Positions 24,837 to 33,719 of a stretch of 64,000 nt of DNA are shown here, piece by piece. The stretch's first letter is position 1. The number at the start of each line of letters is the position of its first letter. The notes under the pieces were generated by a model, which saw nothing but the letters and a program-made list of their open reading frames with translations, did no database searches and had not been told where the DNA came from. The DNA comes from an uncultured Bacilli bacterium. GTDB lineage: Bacteria; Bacillota_I; Bacilli_A; RFN20; CAG-826. The stretch covers positions 186,001 to 250,000 of the forward strand of contig CALVUI010000001.1 of NCBI GenBank assembly GCA_944363565.1, in the 5' to 3' direction. A program made the position numbers and the translations under genes.

Positions 24837-25841
24837 ATGGACAATATCAAAGAACGCGTCACCATTTACCAGGTCGCCCAGGCCTCCGGTGTCAGTCTCG
24901 CGACCGTCAGCCGCGTCATCAATAAGCAGGGCAACGTCACGGCCGCCACTAGAGAAAAGGTCGAAAAGACGATCGAAAAACTCGGCTACAAGCCCTCGGG
25001 CCTCGCCCAATCGCTAGCCACCAACCGCACTACCAACATCGGCATCGTCATCCCCAGTGCCAACTACGTCTATATTTCTAACTTCCTCAACGGCATCACC
25101 GACGTCGCCAAGGAAAAGGGCTTCTCTTTGACTTTATTTGCCACCTCCCATAGCCGGGAGGAGGCCATCTCCGTCATCGAGAAGGTCATCACCACCCACG
25201 TCGACGGGGCCATCATCTTCGACGACGAACTCGACGTCGACGACATCATGAAGATCAATAGCTACTCGGTCCCGACCATCGTCATCAATAACAAGATCCA
25301 AGGGGAACGGGTCGGCTACATCACCTTGGCCTACGAAGAGGCCTTCCGGCGCCTTATCACCGACTACTACGAAAGGGGCGGGAAGAAGGAAATGGCCTTC
25401 GTCCACGTCCATGATGCCGGGCGTCTTTTGGCCAGGTCGGAAAAGACCTTCCTTGATACCCACCAGAAGCTCGGCCGCCTCTACAAGGTCATCAACTGCG
25501 ACGATTCCTACTCCCATACCTACAGCGACTTCTGCGACTACTTCAAGAACTACAAGTCCGGCTACTTCATCGCCTACCGCGACTCGATCGCGGCCGCCAT
25601 CGAAAACGCCGCCACCGATAACGGACTCCGGGTCCCCGAAGACGTCGAGGTCTTCTCGCTGGTCGGAACCAAATACGCGAAAATCGTCCGCCCGACCCTC
25701 TCGAGTTTCATCATCGACATGGCGGAAGTCGGCAAACGCGCCATGTACATGCTCATCGACCTCATCCACCGTGAACTCAACGACAAGAGCTGCCGCTTCG
25801 ACGCCCATCTTGAGAAGCGCAATTCGACCATCGACCTTTGA
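24837..25841 (+). CDS. LacI-family transcriptional regulator, CcpA-like
   Basis: Seen: 334 residues. The N-terminal HTH (VTIYQVAQASGVSLATVSRVIN) and hinge helix (KPSGLAQSLA) are very close to CcpA, followed by a periplasmic-binding-type effector domain (TTNIGIVIPS, VDGAIIFDD). Known: CcpA mediates carbon catabolite repression, binding cre sites with HPr-Ser-P. The perfect cre-like palindrome upstream fits. Inference: a CcpA orthologue or a relative with the same DNA specificity; the effector domain (SGYFIAYRDS, VFSLVGTKY) diverges, so the identity is left open. ATG at 24837 has a GGAGG 8 nt upstream; an in-frame ATG at 24819 is possible. Confidence 0.85.
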   Translation: MDNIKERVTIYQVAQASGVSLATVSRVINKQGNVTAATREKVEKTIEKLGYKPSGLAQSLATNRTTNIGIVIPSANYVYISNFLNGITDVAKEKGFSLTLFATSHSREEAISVIEKVITTHVDGAIIFDDELDVDDIMKINSYSVPTIVINNKIQGERVGYITLAYEEAFRRLITDYYERGGKKEMAFVHVHDAGRLLARSEKTFLDTHQKLGRLYKVINCDDSYSHTYSDFCDYFKNYKSGYFIAYRDSIAAAIENAATDNGLRVPEDVEVFSLVGTKYAKIVRPTLSSFIIDMAEVGKRAMYMLIDLIHRELNDKSCRFDAHLEKRNSTIDL

Positions 25842-25858
25842 TTCAAAACTCAAGAAGA

Positions 25859-25880
25859 GCCCGCTTCGGCGGGCTTTTTT
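25859..25880 (+). terminator. Rho-independent terminator of the LacI-family gene
   Basis: GCCCGC-TTCG-GCGGGC hairpin followed by TTTTTT, 18 bp after the stop. Confidence 0.93.
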
Positions 25881-25942
25881 CATGGTCTAATGACCAAACG
25901 TTTTCTTGGGTTTTGATAGTCAAAAGAGATTCGGAAAGGAAA

Positions 25943-25969
25943 TTAGCACTCGGCTATTGACAGTGCCAA
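25943..25969. promoter_or_regulatory. CIRCE element (HrcA operator)
   Basis: Left arm TTAGCACTC is exact; after a 9 bp spacer the right arm CAGTGCCAA matches GAGTGCTAA at 7 of 9 positions. It overlaps the -35 of the groES-groEL promoter, as CIRCE elements do. It predicts an HrcA repressor elsewhere in the genome. Confidence 0.9.
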
Positions 25970-25984
25970 AAGTCCGTTTAAGAT
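25957..25984 (+). promoter_or_regulatory. Promoter of groES-groEL
   Basis: Perfect TTGACA (25957-25962), 16 bp spacer and TAAGAT (25979-25984). The -35 lies between and within the CIRCE arms. Predicted leader about 32 nt with AAAGGAG. Confidence 0.85.
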
Positions 25985-26022
25985 ATGGCTCGGAGTTGAT
26001 TCCAAAGGAGAAAAGCAAGAAC

Positions 26023-26304
26023 ATGATCAAACCTCTCAACGATTACGTCCTCCTGGAAAAAGCCAGTGGGGAGAAGAAAGTCGGTTCGATAATCCTTACC
26101 AGCGAAAAGAAAACCGCTAACCTCGGGACCATCGTGGCCCTCGGGGAAGGCAAGAAAGACGACAAGGGCGTCAACCACCCGATCGAAGGCCTCAAGGCCG
26201 GCGACAAGGTCGTCTACCGCGAGTATAGCGGCACCGATTACGAAGAAAACGACAAGAAATACCTTCTGATCAAGGCCGAGGACATCTTGGCCGTGGTCGA
26301 ATAA
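26023..26304 (+). CDS. groES: Co-chaperonin GroES
   Basis: Seen: 93 residues, IKPLNDYVLLEK start, mobile-loop region (SGEKKVGSIILTSEKKT) and YREYSGTDYEENDKKYLLIKAEDILAVVE end. Known: heptameric lid of GroEL. ATG chosen with AAAGGAG 12 nt upstream. First gene of the heat-shock operon under CIRCE control. Confidence 0.96.
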   Translation: MIKPLNDYVLLEKASGEKKVGSIILTSEKKTANLGTIVALGEGKKDDKGVNHPIEGLKAGDKVVYREYSGTDYEENDKKYLLIKAEDILAVVE

Positions 26305-27945
<1,641 letters not shown>

Positions 27946-27959
27946 ACTAGCCTAGGAAG

Positions 27960-27986
27960 AGAGGGGCATCAGCCCCTCTTTTTCTT
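27960..27986 (+). terminator. Rho-independent terminator of groES-groEL
   Basis: AGAGGGGC-ATCA-GCCCCTCT stem followed by a T-rich run (TTTTTCTTTC). Confidence 0.93.
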
Positions 27987-27997
27987 TCTATTTATGG

Positions 27998-28003
27998 TAG
28001 GAT
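27998..28003 (+). promoter_or_regulatory. -10 of tyrS, near-leaderless layout
   Basis: TAGGAT with extended -10 TGG; the ATG is 10 nt downstream, so the predicted leader is only about 4 nt. No Shine-Dalgarno and no T-box are present. Confidence 0.5.
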
Positions 28004-28013
28004 TAACGCCGTT

Positions 28014-29264
28014 ATGGAAAACATCATCGAAGATTTGACCTACCGGGGCCTAGTGGCCCAATATAGCGACGAAGAAAAGATCCGCGAGATCCTCTCCAAA
28101 CCGACGACCGTCTATTGCGGTTTCGACCCCTCGGCTTCCTCAATGCATCTAGGGAATTTCGTCATGATTTCCCTTTTGATGCGCTTCCAGAGGGCGGGCC
28201 ATCGGATCATCGCCCTCGTCGGCGGGGCGACCGGGATGATCGGCGACCCCAGCGGCAAGAGCAAGGAAAGGAACCTCCAAGGGGAGGAGACCTTGAGGGA
28301 AAACACGGCCTCCATCAAGCGCCAGCTTGAGCGCTTCCTCGACTTCAGCGACCCCAACAAGGGCCTGGTCCTCAATAACTACGATTGGCTCGGTTCGATG
28401 TCGACCCTCGATTTCCTCCGTGACTACGGGAAGTGCTTTTCCATCAACTACATGCTGAGCAAGGAAATCGTCTCCTCGCGTCTCGAGGCCGGGATTTCCT
28501 TTACCGAATTCGCCTACCAGATCCTCCAATCGATCGACTTTCACCATCTTCTCCATACCTACGGCTGCCGGATCCAACTCGGGGGCAACGACCAGTGGGG
28601 GAACCTCACTTCCGGTCTCGAACTGATCCGGAAACTCGACGGGGACAACGAAGCCGCCGGGGCTTTGACTGCCCATCTGATCACCCGTTCGGACGGCAAG
28701 AAGTTCGGCAAAAGCGAAGACGGGGCCTTGTTCCTCGATCCGAAGTTGACCTCGCCTTACCGCCTCTACCAGTATTTCATCAACACGACCGACGAAGACG
28801 CGGTCAAATATCTGAAGGTTTTCACTTTCCTAAGCCACGAGGAAATCGAAGCCGTGGCCAAGGAACACTTCGCCAACCCCGGGGCCCGCATCGCCCAGAA
28901 AAAGCTGGCCGAGGAAGTGACCCGCCTCATCCATAAGGAAGAGGGGCTCAAGGAAGCCCTCGATACCACCGCCGCCTTCTTCTCCGGGAACGTCACTTCC
29001 TTGAAGGAAGAAACGATCGTCGACGTCTTGGGCGGCTTGAAGAAAACCGTCACTCCCGGAAGCGACCTTTTGTCCTTCTTGGTGGAAGTGGGCGCGGCCT
29101 CTAGCAAACGCGAAGCCAAGACCCTAGTCGGCCAGAATTCGATTGCCGTCAATGGGCAGAAGATCAGCGATCCGGAAGCCGTTATCCGCGCAGAAGACGC
29201 CCTTTACGGGAAATATTTCATCGTCAAACGCGGGAAGAAGAACTATTACCTCGGCCAAATCTAA
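28014..29264 (+). CDS. tyrS: Tyrosyl-tRNA synthetase
   Basis: Seen: 416 residues, class I HIGH site as FDPSASSMHLGNF, KMSKS-type loop KFGKSEDG, and a C-terminal S4 RNA-binding domain (SSKREAKTLVGQNSIAVNG). Known: charges tRNA-Tyr; length fits the bacterial TyrRS-1 type. Single-gene unit between the groE terminator and the convergent XRE gene, with which it shares 4 bp at the 3-prime ends. Confidence 0.96.
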   Translation: MENIIEDLTYRGLVAQYSDEEKIREILSKPTTVYCGFDPSASSMHLGNFVMISLLMRFQRAGHRIIALVGGATGMIGDPSGKSKERNLQGEETLRENTASIKRQLERFLDFSDPNKGLVLNNYDWLGSMSTLDFLRDYGKCFSINYMLSKEIVSSRLEAGISFTEFAYQILQSIDFHHLLHTYGCRIQLGGNDQWGNLTSGLELIRKLDGDNEAAGALTAHLITRSDGKKFGKSEDGALFLDPKLTSPYRLYQYFINTTDEDAVKYLKVFTFLSHEEIEAVAKEHFANPGARIAQKKLAEEVTRLIHKEEGLKEALDTTAAFFSGNVTSLKEETIVDVLGGLKKTVTPGSDLLSFLVEVGAASSKREAKTLVGQNSIAVNGQKISDPEAVIRAEDALYGKYFIVKRGKKNYYLGQI

Positions 29265-29854
29265 CTCTGGTATTTGGTAAAGAGATAGACCATGACCTGG
29301 ACCGGGATCCCGGCCAGGAAGATGTACCAGAGGTTGAGGGCAAGGAAGTTGAGATAGAAGGCCAATAGGATCGTCCAAAGGGCGATGCTGGCAATGGTCA
29401 AGAAGATCCAGTTTTGGTGGCCCATGTATTTGTTGATCATCCAAAGGACCGTCCCGGCGGAAACGGGAATGGCGTAGCAGAAGCTGACCCAGGCGTTTTC
29501 CGTTCCTTGGCTTAGAAGGGCCCCGTAGATGACGGAGGCGATGGTCCAGACAAAGCAGAACATCATGGCGGTCGTAACGATCCAGTTGGCCTTGCGGCGG
29601 AGTTCCTTGTTCGTGAGATTCACATCCTTTTCCTCATGGGGAATTAGGAGGTAATCGACGCTAACCCCGAAGAAGTCGGCGATTTCCTTCAATATCTCGA
29701 CCCTTGGGACGGCAGCACCCCGTTCCCATTTGGAAACGGACTTGTCGCTATAGGAGAGTTTGTCGCTTAGTTCCTGTTGTGTCAGGCCTTTGGCCTTCCT
29801 GAGGGCAATGAGGTTTCCAGCAACCGTTTTGGCGAGGTTTTCGGCTTCGTTCAT
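29261..29854 (-). CDS. Membrane-bound XRE-type regulator (HTH plus four helices)
   Basis: Seen: 197 residues. N-terminal HTH_3 domain (about 12-65: LRKAKGLTQQELSDKLS, then DKSVSKWERG), a charged linker (EEKDVNLTNKELRRK), and four hydrophobic helices in the C-terminal half. Known: BcrR-like one-component regulators combine an XRE head with four membrane helices and sense membrane-active compounds. Inference: it senses an envelope signal and controls the divergent lipoprotein gene; repeated operator-like motifs lie between the two. ATG at 29854 is 6 nt from a TAGAAT -10, so a leaderless mRNA is expected. Confidence 0.8.
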   Translation of the reverse strand: MNEAENLAKTVAGNLIALRKAKGLTQQELSDKLSYSDKSVSKWERGAAVPRVEILKEIADFFGVSVDYLLIPHEEKDVNLTNKELRRKANWIVTTAMMFCFVWTIASVIYGALLSQGTENAWVSFCYAIPVSAGTVLWMINKYMGHQNWIFLTIASIALWTILLAFYLNFLALNLWYIFLAGIPVQVMVYLFTKYQS

Positions 29855-29860
29855 GGGCAA

Positions 29861-29866
29861 ATTCTA
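29861..29866 (-). promoter_or_regulatory. -10 hexamer of the XRE regulator, leaderless layout
   Basis: TAGAAT on the minus strand ends 6 nt before the ATG. The first copy of the ATTCGTAGAGAA repeat lies 2 bp upstream of it, in the promoter spacer. Confidence 0.6.
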
Positions 29867-29868
29867 CT

Positions 29869-29932
29869 ATTCGTAGAGAAAATTAGCCATATCTCCACCT
29901 TATAGAGACACTCTACCAAAATTCGTAGAGAA
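29869..29932. repeat. Operator-like direct repeats between XRE regulator and lipoprotein
   Basis: ATTCGTAGAGAA occurs twice (29869-29880 and 29921-29932); a weaker copy, CTTATAGAGACA, lies between them. TCTAC/GTAGA half-sites in inverted orientation frame both full copies. The regular placement between divergent promoters suggests binding sites of the XRE protein. Confidence 0.6.
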
Positions 29933-29959
29933 GTATCGTGATTCTGGTACCGGGCAGAT

Positions 29960-29965
29960 TAAGAT
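29960..29965 (+). promoter_or_regulatory. -10 of the 352-residue lipoprotein, near-leaderless layout
   Basis: TAAGAT with the ATG 9 nt downstream, predicting a leader of about 3 nt. Confidence 0.45.
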
Positions 29966-29974
29966 GGCACCCGT

Positions 29975-31033
29975 ATGAAAAGCGAAAAGAAAACCAATCG
30001 GGCCCTCCCTCTTGCGGCCCTGGCGCTTCTACTCGGCGGCGCCCTCGTCCTTCCCGGCTGCTCAACGACCGCTTCTAGCAGCTCCGGTCCCATCAACTTC
30101 ATTTCCTCGAGCGATTCGACGCCAGATGCCGAGGAATCCACCTCGACGACTGAAGGCGAAGTGTCTTCGAGCGAAACCTCGAGCAGCGACGACCTCCCGA
30201 CCGATCCCCTTCTTAGGAAATACGTCTTGGGGCTCAGGGAAGGGGCCGACCTCTCCGAAACCCTGACCATCCAGGAAATCATGACCTTGGTCCCGCGCCT
30301 TTGGGCCGAGAACGAGAACAACACCTGGTATTGCAATGGCAAGGCCGTCTCGTTCGGCCTTAGCCAAGACATCCAATCCGCCGGCATCAAGGCCGGGGAT
30401 AGCTACTTCTCCGAATCGATCTCCAAGGGCGTCTTGACCACCGGAGCCCGGGCTTACCAGGATGCCGACGGGGTCGACGTCTACCGGACCGAGAAAGCCG
30501 AAGCCGAAACCGGCAAGCCCCTGGTTGCTACCTGGGGGACGGAAGCGACTTCCTATACCCTCGATGAATACGCTGAGAGCTGGGGCTACACCCTCGACCA
30601 CTTCGGCAACTACTATTTCGGGGACTACGAACAGGACGGGGTGGTGAAAAACACCATCATCACCGAACCGACCTCGAGTGAAGACACGGCCCAGCTTTCC
30701 TACGCCAAGCGTCTTGAAACTGGGCACTATGAGGTCTACATCCGCCTCGACACCGTCGGCGGGGTCCTCAACTACCAAAGGCAGATGGTGACCCTCTCGG
30801 GCCTCCAGGACCTTCCTCCCTTCGAGTTCTGCAATCTGACCTTCGAACTCGACGAAGAACTCCTGCCGATCAGCTGCAAGGTCCACGAGAAGTACACGGC
30901 CACCCTGGCCGCCCTTCCGATTCCGGCCCCCACCGAAGCCAACCTCGAGATCGCCTATTTCCCGGGTGCGACCGCTTCCATCCCCGAACTGAGCCAAGCC
31001 GTCGATTACTCGACCTCCGGCCTCTTCGAATAA
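29975..31033 (+). CDS. Secreted lipoprotein of unknown function
   Basis: Seen: 352 residues; a basic start (MKSEKKTNR) and hydrophobic core lead to the lipobox LPGC with Cys29. A Ser/Thr/Glu-rich linker spans about 30-75, followed by an acidic, aromatic domain with no motif I recognise (NTWYCNGKAVSFGLS, SYTLDEYAESWGYTLD). No membrane helix after the signal. Divergent from the membrane XRE regulator across repeated operator-like motifs, so expression is probably controlled by it. Inference: surface-exposed binding protein; function unknown. Confidence 0.8.
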   Translation: MKSEKKTNRALPLAALALLLGGALVLPGCSTTASSSSGPINFISSSDSTPDAEESTSTTEGEVSSSETSSSDDLPTDPLLRKYVLGLREGADLSETLTIQEIMTLVPRLWAENENNTWYCNGKAVSFGLSQDIQSAGIKAGDSYFSESISKGVLTTGARAYQDADGVDVYRTEKAEAETGKPLVATWGTEATSYTLDEYAESWGYTLDHFGNYYFGDYEQDGVVKNTIITEPTSSEDTAQLSYAKRLETGHYEVYIRLDTVGGVLNYQRQMVTLSGLQDLPPFEFCNLTFELDEELLPISCKVHEKYTATLAALPIPAPTEANLEIAYFPGATASIPELSQAVDYSTSGLFE

Positions 31034-31065
31034 GCCAGCAAGATCCTTTCATCCTCCTTTCTAAG

Positions 31066-31090
31066 GCCCCGCGGGGATGCGGGGCTTTTT
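31066..31090 (+). terminator. Rho-independent terminator of the lipoprotein gene
   Basis: GCCCCGC-GGGGAT-GCGGGGC hairpin followed by TTTTT. Confidence 0.9.
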
Positions 31091-31144
31091 CCTATCCGGT
31101 CACTTCCTTTAATAAATAGGGTAGTCTCCCCAGGGCAAAAGAAA

Positions 31145-31164
31145 ACCGCGGAGCGATCCGCGGT
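31145..31164 (-). terminator. Rho-independent terminator of rpsD
   Basis: ACCGCGGA-GCGA-TCCGCGGT stem; on the minus strand it is followed by TTTTCTTTT, 20 bp after the rpsD stop. Confidence 0.88.
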
Positions 31165-31184
31165 CTTTCTTGGCTTGGTCCAGA

Positions 31185-31793
31185 TTAGAGCTTCCGGTTG
31201 TAGAATTCGATGATCTGGTTTTCGGCGATGTCCTTGGGGAGTTCGTTCCTCTCGGGCAAACGGGTGTAGACGCCTTGGAGCTTTTCGACGTCGACGGTCA
31301 CGAAGTTCGGGACGGTCGGCTTTCCGTCGAGGGATTCCTTGACGACCTTGAGGGGCGAGGCTTCCTTGAAGGCGATGACGTCACCGACCTTGCAGATGTA
31401 GGAGGGGATGTCGACCTTCTTGCCGTTGACGGTGAGGTGGCCGTGGTTGACGAGCTGGCGGGCAGCGGCCCGGGTCCTGGCAAAGCCCATCCGGTAGACG
31501 AGGTTGTCGAGGCGGCTTTCGAGGATCCGGAAGAAGGCAAGGCCGGTAACGGTGGACTTGTCGTTCTTGGCGATTATGAAGAGACGCTGGAACTGACGTT
31601 CGTTGACCCCGTAGAGGTGGCGGAGCTTCTGCTTTTCGAGAAGCTGGGAGCCGTATTCGGAAGCCTTGCGCTTACGGTCGGCCCCGTGTTGGCCCGGCCC
31701 GTAGGCCCTTTTCTTGAGTTCGTCCCCGGTTTCGAGGATCGAGAAAGACAAATGGCGGCTTTGTTTCCATTTGCTTCCAGTGTACTTGGACAT
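31185..31793 (-). CDS. rpsD: Ribosomal protein uS4
   Basis: Seen: 202 residues from the ATG after AAAGGAGA: MSKYTGSKWKQSRHLSFS start, KKRAYGPGQHG, KQKLRHLYGVNERQF, and the S4 RNA-binding domain (RLDNLVYRMGFARTRAAARQLVNHGHL). Known: S4 nucleates 30S assembly and in Bacillus represses its own mRNA. A longer reading adds 25 residues with no family likeness. The N-terminal zinc cysteines of some S4 proteins are absent. A leader of about 137 nt precedes it. Confidence 0.96.
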   Translation of the reverse strand: MSKYTGSKWKQSRHLSFSILETGDELKKRAYGPGQHGADRKRKASEYGSQLLEKQKLRHLYGVNERQFQRLFIIAKNDKSTVTGLAFFRILESRLDNLVYRMGFARTRAAARQLVNHGHLTVNGKKVDIPSYICKVGDVIAFKEASPLKVVKESLDGKPTVPNFVTVDVEKLQGVYTRLPERNELPKDIAENQIIEFYNRKL

Positions 31794-31930
31794 ATGTTGT
31801 CTCCTTTCTTTGCGTGCAAAGACAGGGACCTCCCCTCTTTCCCGGGTGTCGTCCCTTCGGCCCTGCAACCGGGCTTACTTTCTACTGGGGCGACGTCAGG
31901 CGGAAACATGGAGGCCTGCTGCAATTGCCG
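31794..31930 (-). ncRNA. rpsD 5-prime leader, candidate S4 autoregulatory RNA
   Basis: About 137 nt lie between the predicted start and the rpsD ATG. The GC-rich middle can pair with itself (for example CCCGG with CCGGG, and GGGAC with GTCCC-type segments) and no gene fits there. Known: S4 represses rpsD through a structured leader in Bacillus. Position and pairing support this; the fold was not computed. Confidence 0.5.
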
Positions 31931-31936
31931 TTGGTG

Positions 31937-31965
31937 ATTTTAAAGGCATCTTTGCCTATAGGCAA
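31937..31965 (-). promoter_or_regulatory. Promoter of rpsD
   Basis: Minus strand TTGCCT (31960-31965), 17 bp spacer, TAAAAT (31937-31942). The -35 is half of the perfect palindrome TTGCCTATAGGCAA (31952-31965), whose other half offers the same hexamer to the plus strand towards ezrA. Confidence 0.75.
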
Positions 31966-31994
31966 GGGTGAATTTCGATTATAAACTATCCTCG

Positions 31995-33719
31995 ATGTAT
32001 CTAACGGTTTTACTTTCGAGCGGTCTCGTCATCGGCCTCGCCATCGGGGGAGGGGTCCTCCTCCTATTGGCCCTCTTCCTCTTGGTCCGGTTCGTTTTCT
32101 TCGGCCGGGTCGCCGTCAAGAAGGCGGTCGGGGATTTGGAAAACCGTTACGAAAGAAGTCACGCCATATTGTTCGGGACCGATACCCAGTACATCAACCG
32201 TCTCGAGTCGATCAGCGGGATGAACCTGACCTACGTCGACGACTTCGAACGCTGGAAGCGCGAGTACTCGGTGGTCCGCGACGACAAGGACGCGATGGCC
32301 ATCGGAGTCATCAACGACCTCAAGGACCTCCTCGAAGAAGGCCGTTTCCGCGACGTCAAGGAAGACCTCCCCGACGCCAAAAAGAAGATCGAAGACTTCG
32401 AAAAGGCCGTCAAGGCCCTCGACGAGGGACTCTGCCAGAAATTCGCCGACGAAGACGCCTGCAAGAACCTGGTCCTATCTCTCCAGGAACGCCTCAGGGC
32501 CGTCAAGGCTTCCTATTCCTCCAGGGCCTCCGACCTCGAACTGGTGGCCCCCTCCTTCAACAAGATCTACGGGAAGCTCGAAAACCTCATCAGCGAATCC
32601 AACGAACTGGTCGACGATGCCAAGTATTCCGAGGCCCGTCACCTCTTGGAAGGGAAGGCCGAGCCGGTTCTCAAGGCCCTGACCGATTCCTACGAGGAAC
32701 TGCCCGACCTCTGTCTGACCCTGACCCGGGTTTTGCCGTCGAAGATCAATGCCCTCGAGAATTCCTATCTGAATCTGACCGAACGGGGCTATCCCCTCGG
32801 CCACCTTCTCTCGAAGGAAGAACCCAAGCGCCTCCGCGACGAAGTTGCCCGCCTTAGCGAAGCGACCGCTCGCTTTGAACTCAAAGGCGTCGCCACCGAA
32901 AGCAAACGCCTCCTTGATAAGTGCGAACGCCTGACCGCTGCCTTCCAAAAGGAAGTGGAGGCCAGGAAGGAATTCGAAGGTAATTCGAAGAACTCCTACC
33001 GTGATTCCGATTACGTGAGCGAGAAATACCTTGATCTCCGGCAGGCCATGCCCCAAATCAGGACCATCTATGTCATCAGCCCCGAAGCCGACCATGACTT
33101 CGAGGTCCTCGACGGGGCCGTGGCCTCGTCCCAGGCCACCAAGCGGATGCTCGACACCTACGTCCATAGTTCCGCCAAGCAGCCCTATAGCGTCCTCCTC
33201 GACAAGACCCGTTCCCTGATGGAAGAAGGCAAGAACGCCATGAGCGCCCTCAAGCGCTTCCAGGACTACCTCGCCTCCCTCAAAAGCGGTTCCGAGGAAG
33301 CATCCCGCATTCTGAAGTCTTACTACGAGCGGACCAAGAATGCCGAAAGCTGCCTCCGGGCCATGTACTGCGAACCCCTGGAACAGTCCTATAAGGGGAA
33401 GTTCGACGCCCTCTATGCCCTCCTCGACGAACTCTATGGAGTTCTTTCGAAGAAGCCGATCGACGTCGATAGGGCCGTCGCCCTATCCAAGGAAATCACG
33501 GCGAACGGGGAAGAGGTCATCTCCGCGGTCGACAAACTCGATACCGAGCGTCTCGAATCGGAAAAGGCCATCGTCATCGCCAACCGCCACCGCCTCAGCT
33601 ACCCCGGGGCCGATTCCCTTTTGAAACAAGCCGAAACCTTCTATTTCTCCGGGGATTACCAACGGGCCGAAGCCACCGCCGCCCAGGTGGCGGGCTTGAG
33701 GCCGCGGGAAGGGGACTGA
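31995..33719 (+). CDS. ezrA: Septation ring formation regulator EzrA
   Basis: Seen: 574 residues from ATG. One N-terminal membrane helix (about 5-32, LVIGLAIGGGVLLLLALFLL) is followed by ~540 residues of heptad-rich coiled coil. Known: EzrA is a membrane-anchored coiled-coil that restrains FtsZ ring assembly and helps divisome work; usual length ~560-580. The block ezrA-nifS-thiI also exists in Bacillus. A GTG 27 nt upstream is an alternative start. It implies FtsZ-based division in this organism. Confidence 0.88.
   Translation: MYLTVLLSSGLVIGLAIGGGVLLLLALFLLVRFVFFGRVAVKKAVGDLENRYERSHAILFGTDTQYINRLESISGMNLTYVDDFERWKREYSVVRDDKDAMAIGVINDLKDLLEEGRFRDVKEDLPDAKKKIEDFEKAVKALDEGLCQKFADEDACKNLVLSLQERLRAVKASYSSRASDLELVAPSFNKIYGKLENLISESNELVDDAKYSEARHLLEGKAEPVLKALTDSYEELPDLCLTLTRVLPSKINALENSYLNLTERGYPLGHLLSKEEPKRLRDEVARLSEATARFELKGVATESKRLLDKCERLTAAFQKEVEARKEFEGNSKNSYRDSDYVSEKYLDLRQAMPQIRTIYVISPEADHDFEVLDGAVASSQATKRMLDTYVHSSAKQPYSVLLDKTRSLMEEGKNAMSALKRFQDYLASLKSGSEEASRILKSYYERTKNAESCLRAMYCEPLEQSYKGKFDALYALLDELYGVLSKKPIDVDRAVALSKEITANGEEVISAVDKLDTERLESEKAIVIANRHRLSYPGADSLLKQAETFYFSGDYQRAEATAAQVAGLRPREGD

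Noticed and set aside
25894-25909. CCAAACGTTTTCTTGG as a second cre site upstream of groES
   Set aside because: It matches the cre consensus only in the central and right half; mentioned within the CcpA-like finding but not annotated as a site.
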